Below are positions 1 through 9,376 of a stretch of 64,000 nt of DNA, piece by piece. The stretch covers positions 1-64,000 of the forward strand of contig CAKRGM010000007.1 in NCBI GenBank assembly GCA_934330725.1, in the 5' to 3' direction. A program made the translations under genes and the position numbers. The notes beneath the pieces were generated by a model that made no database searches, was not told where the DNA came from, and was given only the letters and a program-made list of their open reading frames with translations. This stretch comes from an uncultured Lachnospiraceae bacterium (GTDB taxonomy: Bacteria > Bacillota > Clostridia > Lachnospirales > Lachnospiraceae). The first letter of the stretch is position 1. Each line of letters begins with the position of its first letter.

Positions 1-276
1 ATTTTACCTTATCGCAAAGAAATCAGCTTAAATTTTAGTACTATTAGTGCGAATTATTTTTACCTTTCAAAGCTGAATTTTGACTTGATTTGTTCCACCC
101 GACAATGCAGTTATTATTATATTTATACATATTTATATATAAATGTGTACATTTTGTTTTATTTTTTTATTATTCTTTTTACATTTTGTACATACTCTGC
201 ACATATTTGTCTTATATACTTTATCTTAGATAGCAAAAGATATTCTTTTCTATCTCCCCCCTCATATTTTATTATA

Positions 277-308
277 GCGGTGTCCAGTGTGCGGACACCG
301 CATTTTTT
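277..308 (+). terminator. Intrinsic terminator, plus strand
   Basis: A perfect 9-bp stem, GCGGTGTCC pairing with GGACACCGC around a 7-nt loop, is followed on the plus strand by a run of six T. On the minus strand no T-run follows. It therefore points at rightward transcription entering from outside the window, facing the leftward BIG2 transcript. Confidence 0.75.
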
Positions 309-361
309 ATACGGATAAATAATCCGTCATTAAAATCACTAACTGTATAAACGTAATAGAG

Positions 362-414
362 ATAAAAAGAAAAGGAGCTGTGAAAAATGAAATTCATTTT
401 TTCACAGCTCCTTT
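362..414 (-). terminator. Terminator of the BIG2 surface protein gene
   Basis: A long stem, AAAGGAGCTGTGAAAAA pairing with its complement around a short loop, lies about 75 nt after the BIG2 stop codon. Read on the minus strand it is followed by TTTTCTTTTT, a good U-tract. It closes the three-gene PilZ / zinc-ribbon / BIG2 unit. Confidence 0.8.
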
Positions 415-488
415 AATATAACTCTAATTTAATTATTTAATTCATGCTAACATATAATTTTTGCAAATAACCAGATTCTTTAAAACAA

Positions 489-3400
489 CTATCTGATGTT
501 TGTAACTCTTACAACACAGCTTAATGTCTTTCCGTCAACAACTGCTGTTACTGTTGTTGTACCAGCTTTTCTTGCGACAACATGTCCGCTCTGTGTAACT
601 GTACAAACCCTTGGATTACTGCTTCTCCATGTAACCTTATCCTGTGTTCCTATTATATCAAGCCAATATGAATCATATTGTTCAAGCCTGATACTTGATC
701 TGCTTATTGCAAGTGAATGTACTGTACATGTAGAAGATACACCGGCATTTTCACTTTCAACAACAACATCTGCTGTTCCTGGGCCAACCGTTCTTATAAC
801 ACCATTTCCATCAACTGTTACTATACCTGTATCTGTTGAATACCATGAATATGAATCCGTGTTATATGCAGGTCTTACCCTTACTGATAACTTTCTTGAT
901 TTTCCTGCAAGCATATAAATCTCACTTGAGTTAATCTTCAATGATGAAATATTAACTACCGGAGTTACATATACCCAGCATACTCCTTTTACTTCATTAC
1001 CATCACATGATATTGCTGTAATCTTTGCTTTACCAACACCAACACCAAATACTTCGCCCTGTTCGTCAACTGTAGCAACTGATTCATTTGATGATACCCA
1101 TCTTACATTTTTAATAGTTGCATTTTCAGGATATATTACAGCTCTTACAATTCTTGAATCACCCTGCAGCATTCTCACTGTAGAAGGCTCTACAGTTATT
1201 GATGTAACAGGATTAACTGAATGAATAACGCATGTGGCACTAACACCGCTTCCATCAGCAGCAGTTGCCGTAATTACTGCAGTACCCGGTGACTGTGCAT
1301 GTACATTTCCATTGCCATCAACTGAACATATTCCATTATTAGACGATGACCAGCTTATAGTCTTATTAGTTGCCGTGTCTGAACCAACCGAAGCCTTTAA
1401 AACCCCAGTAGTTCCGATATTCATATATTTGTCTGTCTCACTGAGTGAGATACTTGATACATACTCTTTTACATCAATCGTACAGGCTGCTATAAGTCCA
1501 CACTCTTCTGTTTTTACCTCAATTATACATGAGCCACCCTTTACAGCTGTAACTACACCATTTTCATCTACTGTTGCAACTGATGAATCACTTGACATAT
1601 ATGTAACATTTTTATTTTCAGCATCAACCGGTTCAACATAAGGTATAATCGCATACTTTGCTCCAACCCACAACTGCTGATAATCCGAATTAAGTTTGAT
1701 ACCTGTTACCGGCTGTGTTACTGTAACAACACAATATGCCGTAAGACCTGTATCTTTATTAGTTGCAATTATAGATGTAATACCAGCACCTGTTGCTGTT
1801 ACTTTACCGTCATTTTCAACCTTACATATATTCTCATCTCTGCTTGACCATTCTATTATCTTATTATCTGCATTTTCAGGAAGACATGTTGCGTTAAGCC
1901 AGAAAGTCTGTCCCTTTCGCACGGTAATTTCAGTTGTATTAAGCACAACCTGCGTTACCGGCTGCTTTACATAAATATTACACATTGCTGTGCAGTTTCC
2001 ATCAAGTGACTTACAAAGAATAGTACAGTTACCTGTTCCTACAGCCTCTACAAGTCCGTTAGAATCTACGATGCAGACATTTGTATTAGATGATTCCCAC
2101 TGTACAGTTCTGTTTGATGCAGTTAATGGTAATACTTCTGCTGTTATTCTTAACGTACTTCCAAGTGACATTATTTCATTTGTATAATCAAGTTTAATTG
2201 ATTCTACCGGAATACTTATAACAAAATTACATGTTGCCATATATGCGCCATCTTCTGTTTTACATATTATCGTAGCATATCCCGGCTTCTTGTATGTAAC
2301 AAGACCTGTATCACTGACTGTACATACATCAGTATTAGATGATGTCCATGTAACATTACGGTTAACGCCTTCTCCGGCTGGAAGTACTGTAGCAACAAGC
2401 TGGTACTGTCCAATCGCCATTGTAGATTCTACTGTTGTAGCATTAAGAGTAATACCTGTTACCGGTTCCCTTACATAAACATCACATGTTGCAACTTTCA
2501 AGCCATCTTCTGTTATTACTGTAATTGTTGCAGAACCACCCTTTACACCTGTTATTTCAGCAGTGTAGCTGTCTCCTTTTACAGTTGCAACATCCGGATT
2601 GGATGATGACCACAATACTTTATCATTAGTTGGTCCCGCCGGATTAAATAATAACTGCACGGTACCCTTTGAACCTCTGTCAATAGATAAAGACGATGGA
2701 TTTATTGTTACTTCACCAACCGGTGTGGAAATAAAAACATGGCATGATGCTGTTTTTATAACGCCATTTACATTCTGAGATGCTGTAATCCTTACGTTAC
2801 CGGAAGCTACACCTGTAACCCTTAACGTCTCTTTGTTCTGTGATGTTGAAACCAGTGTTTCTGTTGGTATTACATTATCGCTGTTAGGAAGATTCTCAAC
2901 CTTAAATGTAACCGGATACTTATCTATATCATTTGTAACAAGTGCAACAAGATCAAATGACTCTCCTATATTTACAGTCTGTGAATCTGTATTAAGTCCA
3001 AATCCATCAATTACTGTAATAGTATATGAAAGTGTAAGTCCATTACTCTGATTTGATACTCCCATTAATTCGTTATACAAACTGTCACTTGCATCTTTAT
3101 ATGCAGTTATTGTTGCTGTTCCTGCTTTTTTAGCTGTAACCATTCCTGATGAAGGATCTACTTCAAGTATACTGTTATCAGATGATGACCATGATATTGT
3201 TGAACTTTCAGCTGATGTAGTAAGCTGTACTTTATCACCAACATTCATGTTATCTACCGGTTTACCGGTCTTTTTAAACGGTACTACCACATATATTTCA
3301 TCAGATGTATACCATGTTTCGTTACCATCAATATCCTTTGTTACAATACCGGCTTTTATTTTTGTAACGCCTGTATATATACCGGTTACTTTGCCATCTG

Positions 3401-4319
3401 AAAACTTACATACTTTTTCATCAGACGTTCTGTATGTAACACCGGAACTTGCCGGATCAACAACATTAGAAGGTACTAGTTCTGCCTGAAAATCTTTAAA
3501 ATCATCCTGCTCAAGAATAAGAACCCTTTTACCATTGTTAGTTACAATCTGATGTCCCTGATCATTTTGCTCTCCATCATTAAATTTAACTTCAGACATT
3601 ATTGAATACTTTTTCATAAGTGAAGCATCACTGCCTGATTCTTTTGTTCTTACTGTTATTGTGGTTTTTCCACCACCAATAACTTTTAATACCGCACTCG
3701 AATTAGTAGATGATGATACTTCAACAACCCCATTATTAGATGTTTCAATAATCATCTTATTTAATTCCGATGTGTTTGCACTGATATTAATAATATCTCC
3801 TGTTTTATATATTCTCGAGGTATCAATATCCGTTTTTATGTCAATTGGTACAATTACCGAAAAATCCTTTGTTGCAACTGCAGATCTTGATACTTCGCGT
3901 CCGGTTTCATCATATTTTATTGAATAATAATTTGCTGTTATCTTAGCGACTCCGGCATTCATACCGGTATACGTTGCAGTCGATCCTGTTACAGAATCAT
4001 GTACTGTCCCTGCGGCATCCGATAGTGCAACCACATTACTATCCGATGATGTCCAGACTATGTTACCGGGATTTGGCGTTCCATCGGGATTGAGTTCATT
4101 AACTGCTTCATCATCCTTGCCTGTAAGTGTTGCAGTTATGCTCTTTTGTTCTCCTGATGCCACACGCTCTGTTGCACCCTCATTGCTTAAAGATATATAC
4201 ACATTTGTACTGGCATTTACGTACAGCATATACCCGCTTACCATAAATAACACGATAAGAAATGCGCCAAATATCTTCCATCCTTTTCGTAATCTTCTTA
4301 TTTGTTTTAACCTTTTCAT
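489..4319 (-). CDS. Large multi-repeat Ig-like (BIG2) surface protein
   Basis: A 1276-residue protein with a basic N-terminus and one hydrophobic segment at about residues 15-36, either a signal peptide or a membrane anchor. The rest is a string of bacterial Ig-like group 2 domains. About eight regular units of 80-90 residues run from about residue 530 to the end, each with the WSSSNxxVxxVdxxGxVxxxxxGxxxIt pattern. More divergent units lie before them. Many repeats carry a Cys after the WSS strand and another near the domain end (ATC-type), so intradomain disulfides are possible. There is no LPXTG sorting signal at the C-terminus, so an N-terminal anchor or secretion is more likely. The start is an ATG behind GAGGGG. 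BIG2 arrays generally act in adhesion or cell-surface spacing; the ligand is unknown. It follows a zinc-ribbon gene and a PilZ gene with short gaps. Confidence 0.9.
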   Translation of the reverse strand: MKRLKQIRRLRKGWKIFGAFLIVLFMVSGYMLYVNASTNVYISLSNEGATERVASGEQKSITATLTGKDDEAVNELNPDGTPNPGNIVWTSSDSNVVALSDAAGTVHDSVTGSTATYTGMNAGVAKITANYYSIKYDETGREVSRSAVATKDFSVIVPIDIKTDIDTSRIYKTGDIINISANTSELNKMIIETSNNGVVEVSSSTNSSAVLKVIGGGKTTITVRTKESGSDASLMKKYSIMSEVKFNDGEQNDQGHQIVTNNGKRVLILEQDDFKDFQAELVPSNVVDPASSGVTYRTSDEKVCKFSDGKVTGIYTGVTKIKAGIVTKDIDGNETWYTSDEIYVVVPFKKTGKPVDNMNVGDKVQLTTSAESSTISWSSSDNSILEVDPSSGMVTAKKAGTATITAYKDASDSLYNELMGVSNQSNGLTLSYTITVIDGFGLNTDSQTVNIGESFDLVALVTNDIDKYPVTFKVENLPNSDNVIPTETLVSTSQNKETLRVTGVASGNVRITASQNVNGVIKTASCHVFISTPVGEVTINPSSLSIDRGSKGTVQLLFNPAGPTNDKVLWSSSNPDVATVKGDSYTAEITGVKGGSATITVITEDGLKVATCDVYVREPVTGITLNATTVESTMAIGQYQLVATVLPAGEGVNRNVTWTSSNTDVCTVSDTGLVTYKKPGYATIICKTEDGAYMATCNFVISIPVESIKLDYTNEIMSLGSTLRITAEVLPLTASNRTVQWESSNTNVCIVDSNGLVEAVGTGNCTILCKSLDGNCTAMCNIYVKQPVTQVVLNTTEITVRKGQTFWLNATCLPENADNKIIEWSSRDENICKVENDGKVTATGAGITSIIATNKDTGLTAYCVVTVTQPVTGIKLNSDYQQLWVGAKYAIIPYVEPVDAENKNVTYMSSDSSVATVDENGVVTAVKGGSCIIEVKTEECGLIAACTIDVKEYVSSISLSETDKYMNIGTTGVLKASVGSDTATNKTISWSSSNNGICSVDGNGNVHAQSPGTAVITATAADGSGVSATCVIHSVNPVTSITVEPSTVRMLQGDSRIVRAVIYPENATIKNVRWVSSNESVATVDEQGEVFGVGVGKAKITAISCDGNEVKGVCWVYVTPVVNISSLKINSSEIYMLAGKSRKLSVRVRPAYNTDSYSWYSTDTGIVTVDGNGVIRTVGPGTADVVVESENAGVSSTCTVHSLAISRSSIRLEQYDSYWLDIIGTQDKVTWRSSNPRVCTVTQSGHVVARKAGTTTVTAVVDGKTLSCVVRVTNIR

Positions 4320-4368
4320 GTTGTCCCCTCTTTTCTTATCTATTAAAAAATTACAATAAATAAAGTAT

Positions 4369-4872
4369 TTATCTCCTGTCTCTTACATTTGACTTATTAA
4401 CATCAAGTGTATGCATCATTCCTTCCTGTCGTGATTTATATCTTGGTTTTTCTCCAACCTGAGACATGTCAATCGCACCTTTTATATTCTTTGTCAGTTT
4501 CATAATACAATCCGGGCAATATCTTCCATAACGGATCTCCGCCCCGCATGACTGACAATGTATGTATGAACTTGAACCATCTGGTATTTCAATCCTTCCT
4601 TCTTTTAGAAACCTGTTTATCTCGTCAATACTTACGCCTGTATTCTCAGCTATAATAATAGCAGTCTGCGGACCGTTCTTCTCAAGATATTCCCTTACTC
4701 TTCCAAAGTCTGACAATTCTTTGTATCCGCATTCAGGGCATTCATACATTTCTCCATATACATATTTCATTGGATTTCCACATTTAGCACACTTTTTCAC
4801 TCTTTCATACTGAATCATCTGAGCTTTTTTCAGTGCTCTTTCCATATCACTTTTTTCTTTCCCCTTCAACAA
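4369..4872 (-). CDS. Zinc-ribbon protein, YvyF-like flagellar-operon family (tentative)
   Basis: A small cytoplasmic protein with four CxxC pairs, numbered from the longer GTG-start form: 31-34, 48-51, 109-112 and 122-125. They form two zinc ribbons around a helix-turn-helix-like stretch at about 60-97 (VREYLEKNG...TGVSIDEINRFLKEGRI). This ribbon plus HTH layout resembles the YvyF / TIGR03826 'flagellar operon protein' family, which in Bacillus sits beside flgM; the second ribbon is extra. The GTG at 4881 lies directly on the GGGGA ribosome site, so the TTG nine bases inside is better spaced and is used here. It sits between a PilZ gene (23 bp away) and the BIG2 gene (49 bp away). A regulatory or RNA/DNA-binding role is inference. 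Confidence 0.6.
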   Translation of the reverse strand: MLKGKEKSDMERALKKAQMIQYERVKKCAKCGNPMKYVYGEMYECPECGYKELSDFGRVREYLEKNGPQTAIIIAENTGVSIDEINRFLKEGRIEIPDGSSSYIHCQSCGAEIRYGRYCPDCIMKLTKNIKGAIDMSQVGEKPRYKSRQEGMMHTLDVNKSNVRDRR

Positions 4873-4895
4873 ACTCGTCACTCCCCTGCTTTATG

Positions 4896-5786
4896 CTATT
4901 TTTTCTTAAAATCACCTGTATTAAAACTATTCTTTTTAAACATTCTTCTTCTGGTAGCTATATCAACTTCTCCAAGATGGCTGTTACCTTTTGCAATTTC
5001 CTGTTTTGCTGCATATAGCCTGGCCATCTTTTTCTTATACTGCCGATCACTATCCATTCCTGTTATTTTCTCGCCTCCGGCAACTGATGAAATACCTTTT
5101 TCTTCATATTCTTTTAATGCTGCTGAAAACTGCTCCCTTTCATTATCCATTGAATCACTTTTATTCATCGCAATCTGTTTTCTTTGCTTCTGATTAATAT
5201 ATCGGCTGATCTTCTGGCTTTTTTGAACTATTTTACAACCATATACAGTTTTTGACGAATCAATTGGTACTTTTCTAACTATAAGTCCGATGAGCGAAAA
5301 GCTTTCACCCATATCTGAAAAAACAACACGGATAGGATGCGGGAATTCAATATCAAGATCGCTATTATAAACAAAAGCAAAGCCTGTTTCGCTTATATCC
5401 TTAACAAGCACATCAAGAGGTTTTTTATTCACCCCTACCTGAGCTACTCCTCCAACTCCAATATGAATTCTGAATGATTCACGTCTGTTATGTCCGGTTC
5501 CTTCGCTATTTACTTTAATTCTATATAACTCTTCTCCATCTACTGACACAACATCACAGACTACCGCTTTCCAGATGACAGGCAGTGCGTCTTTTTTGTA
5601 ATATAGAAGATCTGTATGGACGCCATTACCCGAAAATCCCACAATGCGGCTATTCATTCTGATAACATCAGTAAATAAAGCATTATTTTTTATATATTTT
5701 AATTCTACGGTAAACTCCCTCATCTGCTCTCCTAATCTCACCTGAAGGACAATCTTACCGCCCTGTTCAATATCGGATAAGCGCAT
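4896..5786 (-). CDS. PilZ-domain c-di-GMP receptor protein
   Basis: A 296-residue cytoplasmic protein. Residues 1-95 resemble the YcgR-type N-terminal beta-barrel. The PilZ domain follows with both binding motifs intact: RxxxR at 102-106 (within RRESFR) and DxSxxG at 130-135 (DISETG). The C-terminal 95 residues are charged and probably disordered or helical. The chosen ATG has GGAGG eight bases upstream; an earlier in-frame ATG has no ribosome site. Intact motifs predict cyclic di-GMP binding, as known for the family. It is the first gene of the unit that continues into the zinc-ribbon and BIG2 genes, so c-di-GMP control of a surface or motility function is a reasonable inference. Confidence 0.85.
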   Translation of the reverse strand: MRLSDIEQGGKIVLQVRLGEQMREFTVELKYIKNNALFTDVIRMNSRIVGFSGNGVHTDLLYYKKDALPVIWKAVVCDVVSVDGEELYRIKVNSEGTGHNRRESFRIHIGVGGVAQVGVNKKPLDVLVKDISETGFAFVYNSDLDIEFPHPIRVVFSDMGESFSLIGLIVRKVPIDSSKTVYGCKIVQKSQKISRYINQKQRKQIAMNKSDSMDNEREQFSAALKEYEEKGISSVAGGEKITGMDSDRQYKKKMARLYAAKQEIAKGNSHLGEVDIATRRRMFKKNSFNTGDFKKK

Positions 5787-5993
5787 AAACAAATCCTCCA
5801 TAAACATTTTATACTATTATAATATATATTATCATTTTTATATTTAAATTTAAAGTATTTTTTGTAGTTTTATCCGGCATTTTATATATTACAGTTCACT
5901 TATATTTTTATAAGCAAAAAATGGCTTTATAAAAGCGAACAGCATTGAAAGCGCATTTTGCGGATAACGCATGTAAATGTAACTATTATATAC

Positions 5994-6036
5994 AGCAAAA
6001 ACCCCGGATAAACATTCTCATGTATCCAGGGCTTTT
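5994..6036 (-). terminator. Terminator after yebC
   Basis: Read on the minus strand, AAAgCCCtGGATA pairs with TATCCgGGGtTTT around a loop, followed by TTTTTG. It lies about 20 nt beyond the yebC stop codon and separates the translation cluster from the PilZ / BIG2 unit. Confidence 0.75.
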
Positions 6037-6053
6037 CAAAATAATTATTCACA

Positions 6054-6791
6054 TTAATCTTCTACCGGCTCATCCCAGTTATGATATACGTTCTGGACAT
6101 CATCTTCCTCGTCAAGAAGGCTTAAGATTCTTCTCATTTTCTTAATATCACCTTCATCTGTCAATTCCACCCATGTCTGCGGAATCATTGTTACTTCAGC
6201 TGATGTCATCTTTATACCAGCCTGCTCTAAAGCATCATTAACAGCTGCAAAATCATCCGGTGCCGTAAGAATCTCGAAATGTTCTTCTTCTTCATTAAAA
6301 TCATCTGCTCCGGCATCAAGTGCTGTCATCATAAGCTCATCAGCATCCATATCACAGTCTTCTTTTGCAACTATAATCTGTCCCTTTTCGTCAAACATAA
6401 ATGATACACAGCCAGGTGTACCAACATTACCGCCGCCCTTTGTAAATGCATTACGGATATTGGAAGCTGCTCTGTTTCTGTTGTCCGTAAGTGCCTCAAC
6501 AATGATTGCTGTTCCATTAGGACCATATCCTTCATATGTAACAGCTTCATATGCTGTCATGTCATTACTTGCAGCTTTCTTTATGCTTCTTTCAATTGTA
6601 TCATTTGGCATGTTACTTGCCTTTGCTTTAGCAACAACCTGTCTTAACTTACTGTTGTTATTTACATCAGGGCCGCCTTCTTTAACAGCGACCATGATTT
6701 CCTTACCAAGTCTTGTAAAAATCTTTCCCTTTGCAGCATCATTAGCTGCCTTTTTATGTGCAATATTTGCAAATTTTGAATGTCCTGACAT
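6054..6791 (-). CDS. yebC: YebC/PmpR family protein
   Basis: 245 residues, the usual family length. The conserved N-terminus MSGHSKFANIAHKKAANDAAKGK, the GPDVNNNSKLR stretch and the VTYEGYGPNGTAIIVEALTDN segment identify the family. YebC proteins were long described as DNA-binding regulators; more recent work ties the family to relief of ribosome stalling at proline-rich stretches. The location after pnp in a cluster of translation genes fits a translation role. The C-terminus is acidic. It starts 46 bp after pnp and ends at a good terminator. Confidence 0.95.
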   Translation of the reverse strand: MSGHSKFANIAHKKAANDAAKGKIFTRLGKEIMVAVKEGGPDVNNNSKLRQVVAKAKASNMPNDTIERSIKKAASNDMTAYEAVTYEGYGPNGTAIIVEALTDNRNRAASNIRNAFTKGGGNVGTPGCVSFMFDEKGQIIVAKEDCDMDADELMMTALDAGADDFNEEEEHFEILTAPDDFAAVNDALEQAGIKMTSAEVTMIPQTWVELTDEGDIKKMRRILSLLDEEDDVQNVYHNWDEPVED

Positions 6792-6837
6792 ATTAACAAA
6801 TCTCCTTTTTTAAAATAAACTGCATTTTAAAATTTAT

Positions 6838-8922
6838 TTACTGGGCATCTTTAATTGAAAAGCTGATTCTTCCCATCTTGTCCTTACCCATACACTTACA
6901 CTTAACCTTGTCACCAAGTGTAAGAACATCTTCTACATGATTAATTCTTTCTTTGGAAATCTTTGAAATGTGCACCATTCCTTCTTTTCCTGGCGCAAAC
7001 TCAATAAATGCCCCAAATTCCTTAATGCTTATAACCTTGCCTTCGTATATTTTGCCTTCTTCAAAATCCTCAACGATAGTCTTGATATAATGCATTGCCT
7101 TATCCATTCCTGCCTGCTCAACGCCACAGATTGAAACAAAGCCGTCATCTGTTATATCTATCTTTACATTGCATTCTTCAATTATTGCATTGATTACTTT
7201 ACCACGCTGGCCAACAACTTCACCAATCTTTGCAGGATCTATTGACATCTGTATGATCTTAGGAGCAAATTCACCAACTGTTTCTCTTGGTTTGTCAATT
7301 GCCTTCTTCATACATGTATCCATAATGAACAGTCTTGCCTGTCTTGTTCTTCTTATTGCCTCTTCAACAATAGGCTTTGTAAGACCATGAATTTTGATAT
7401 CCATCTGAATTGCTGTTATACCTTCTGTTGTACCGGTTACTTTAAAGTCCATATCTCCAAAAAAGTCTTCAAGTCCCTGAATATCTGTAAGTACAATATA
7501 GTCGTCATCTGTGTCACCTGTAACAAGTCCACATGAAATACCTGCAACCATTCTCTTTATTGGAACGCCTGCTGCCATTAATGACATACATGATGCACAT
7601 GTTGATGCCATTGATGTTGAACCATTTGATTCAAATGTTTCAGATACGGCCCTGATACTGTAAGGGAACTCTTCTTCTGTTGGAAGCACTGGAATAAGTG
7701 CTCTTTCAGCTAAAGCTCCGTGTCCAATTTCTCTACGTCCAGGTCCTCTTGATGGTTTTGTTTCGCCAACTGAGTATGAAGGGAAATTATACTGATGAAT
7801 ATATCTTTTTGTTGTAACATTCTCATCAAGGCCATCAACCTTCTGTGCCTCTGAGAGTGGTGCAAGTGTTACGATATCACAGATCTGTGTCTGTCCTCTT
7901 GTAAACATTGCAGAACCATGAACTCTTGGAATAATATCAATTTCAGCACTAAGTGGTCTGATCTGATCAATTGCTCTTCCATCAGGTCTTTTATGATCCT
8001 TTAATATCATCTTTCTTACAGTCTTTTTCTGATACTGGTATACTGCATCAGGTAAAACTGCAAGCCATTCTTCATTTTCAGCAAATGCTTCCTTGAACTT
8101 TTCAGTAATCTCATCTATATTATGCTCTCTTGTCTGCTTATCATCTGTAAATACAGCCTCTTCCATCTGCTCAGGAGTAACAATTTCCTTCATCTTTTCA
8201 AACATTTCTTCAGGAACTGCACAGCTTACATATGAATGTTTTTCTTTTCCTACTTCAGCAATAATCTTATCGATAAACTCAATAATTGTCTGGTTTATGT
8301 CATGTGCCATATAGATAGCTTCAAGCATCTTATCCTCAGGTATTTCATTTGCACCTGCTTCAATCATGATAACTTTCTGATTTGTTGACGCAACCGTAAG
8401 CTGAAGATCTCCTTCTGCCCACTGAGCCTGTGACGGATTTACAATAAATTCACCATCAACAAGACCAATCTGTGTTGTAGCACATGGACCATCAAAAGGT
8501 ATATCTGAAATACTTGCTGCAATTGATGATCCAATCATTGCAAGCAGCTCAGGACGGCACTCTGTGTCAACTGACATTACCATGTTATTAAGAGTCACAT
8601 CATTTCTATAATCCTTCGGAAAAAGAGGTCTCATAGGTCTGTCAATTACTCTTGATGTAAGAATTGCATTTTCAGACGCCTTACCTTCTCTTTTATTAAA
8701 TCCTCCCGGAATTTTTCCTACAGCGTACATTTTTTCTTCATAGTCAACGCTTAATGGGAAAAAGTCAACGCCTTCTCTTGGCTCTTTTGATGCTGTTGCT
8801 GTTGAAAGAACTACTGTATCGCCATAATGCATTAAAGCTGCACCATTCGCCTGGGCACAAACTCTGCCAATATCAACACGTAATGTTCTTCCTGCTAATT
8901 CCATTGTGTATTGTTTAAACAT
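6838..8922 (-). CDS. pnp: Polynucleotide phosphorylase
   Basis: 694 residues, full length. Two RNase PH-like halves are visible: the first starts in residues 1-30 with LRVDIGRVCAQANGA, the second near residue 310 with DHKRPDGRAIDQIRPL. A helical linker lies between them, then a KH domain (about 555-610) and an S1 domain (about 620-690, GKVISIKEFGAFIEFAPGKEGMVH). The enzyme degrades RNA 3' to 5' using phosphate and is a degradosome component in Firmicutes. It follows rpsO, with a terminator between the genes and a structured leader before its ATG, as in the rpsO-pnp arrangement of many bacteria. Confidence 0.98.
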   Translation of the reverse strand: MFKQYTMELAGRTLRVDIGRVCAQANGAALMHYGDTVVLSTATASKEPREGVDFFPLSVDYEEKMYAVGKIPGGFNKREGKASENAILTSRVIDRPMRPLFPKDYRNDVTLNNMVMSVDTECRPELLAMIGSSIAASISDIPFDGPCATTQIGLVDGEFIVNPSQAQWAEGDLQLTVASTNQKVIMIEAGANEIPEDKMLEAIYMAHDINQTIIEFIDKIIAEVGKEKHSYVSCAVPEEMFEKMKEIVTPEQMEEAVFTDDKQTREHNIDEITEKFKEAFAENEEWLAVLPDAVYQYQKKTVRKMILKDHKRPDGRAIDQIRPLSAEIDIIPRVHGSAMFTRGQTQICDIVTLAPLSEAQKVDGLDENVTTKRYIHQYNFPSYSVGETKPSRGPGRREIGHGALAERALIPVLPTEEEFPYSIRAVSETFESNGSTSMASTCASCMSLMAAGVPIKRMVAGISCGLVTGDTDDDYIVLTDIQGLEDFFGDMDFKVTGTTEGITAIQMDIKIHGLTKPIVEEAIRRTRQARLFIMDTCMKKAIDKPRETVGEFAPKIIQMSIDPAKIGEVVGQRGKVINAIIEECNVKIDITDDGFVSICGVEQAGMDKAMHYIKTIVEDFEEGKIYEGKVISIKEFGAFIEFAPGKEGMVHISKISKERINHVEDVLTLGDKVKCKCMGKDKMGRISFSIKDAQ

Positions 8923-9072
8923 ATTCTCTCCATTCCACCTGTCTTAGGTTATTTTATTAAACAGAAGGTCCGAAACAACTGAAAATAACATTCCTGCTAA
9001 AGCTTTTCAGCACTCTGAATATTAATTTCAGCAGTCTCGGCAAAACACTTCTGCAGATAACAGTTTTTAACT
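8923..9072 (-). promoter_or_regulatory. Structured leader of pnp
   Basis: 150 bases between the rpsO terminator and the pnp start. On the minus strand a stem can form between CTGCTGAAA and TTTAGCAG, with further short repeats of TTCAG/CTGAA. In enteric bacteria the pnp leader hairpin mediates autoregulation by cleavage; the same role here is inference. Promoter candidates such as TTGTTT-16 nt-TAAAAT are weak, so expression may depend on read-through from rpsO. Confidence 0.35.
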
Positions 9073-9100
9073 TAAAAAAGGCGGAGATAAACACTCCGCC
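9073..9100 (-). terminator. Terminator or attenuator after rpsO
   Basis: A perfect 7-bp stem, GGCGGAG with CTCCGCC, ends in six T on the minus strand. It lies just beyond the rpsO stop codon and should end most rpsO transcripts while letting some continue into pnp. Confidence 0.85.
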
Positions 9101-9109
9101 CTGAAATAA

Positions 9110-9376
9110 TTACTTTCTGATTCCTAAACGAGCAATAAGATTTCTATATCCTTCGATATCTGTGCTCTTAAGATACTCAAGTAAAGCTTTTCTTTTACCA
9201 ACCATCTTGAAAAGACCTCTTCTTGAATGATGATCTTTCTGGTTTTTCTTTAAATGCTCTGTAAGTTCAGCAATTCTTTCTGTTAAGATTGCTACCTGAA
9301 CTTCAGGTGAACCTGTATCACCAGGTTTTCTTCCATATTCAGCAATAATTTCTGACTTCTTTTCCTTTGATATCAT
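9110..9376 (-). CDS. rpsO: 30S ribosomal protein S15
   Basis: 88 residues, normal S15 length. Conserved features: [17 protein letters not shown], the [15 protein letters not shown] helix turn that contacts 16S rRNA, and [11 protein letters not shown] near the end. S15 binds early to the central domain of 16S rRNA during 30S assembly. It has an AAAGGAGG ribosome site, a plausible promoter and leader of its own upstream, and a terminator immediately downstream. Confidence 0.98.
   Translation of the reverse strand: MISKEKKSEIIAEYGRKPGDTGSPEVQVAILTERIAELTEHLKKNQKDHHSRRGLFKMVGKRKALLEYLKSTDIEGYRNLIARLGIRK

Larger units (their letters stand above)
1..488. other. Gene-free AT-rich stretch
   Basis: No coding region is convincing here. 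The only sizeable open frame on the plus strand is a low-complexity run of Tyr, Phe and Ile codons without a ribosome site, as expected from AT-rich non-coding DNA. The stretch holds two hairpins, listed separately: a plus-strand terminator near the middle and the minus-strand terminator of the BIG2 gene. The plus-strand terminator suggests that a plus-strand gene ends to the left of the window, or that a short transcript crosses this stretch. I see no tRNA or recognisable riboswitch. Confidence 0.6.

Noticed and set aside
85..318. Open frame of 77 codons on the plus strand
   Set aside because: Composed of Tyr, Phe and Ile runs from AT-rich DNA, without a ribosome site, and it runs through a terminator hairpin.
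496..3927. Series of plus-strand open frames opposite the BIG2 gene
   Set aside because: They are antisense shadows of the repeated Ser/Thr/Val codons; none has a ribosome site or a recognisable domain.
5195..5210. GCCGATAT on the minus strand inside the PilZ gene
   Set aside because: It encodes part of the protein, and the TAAA element is about 25 bases away instead of 15.
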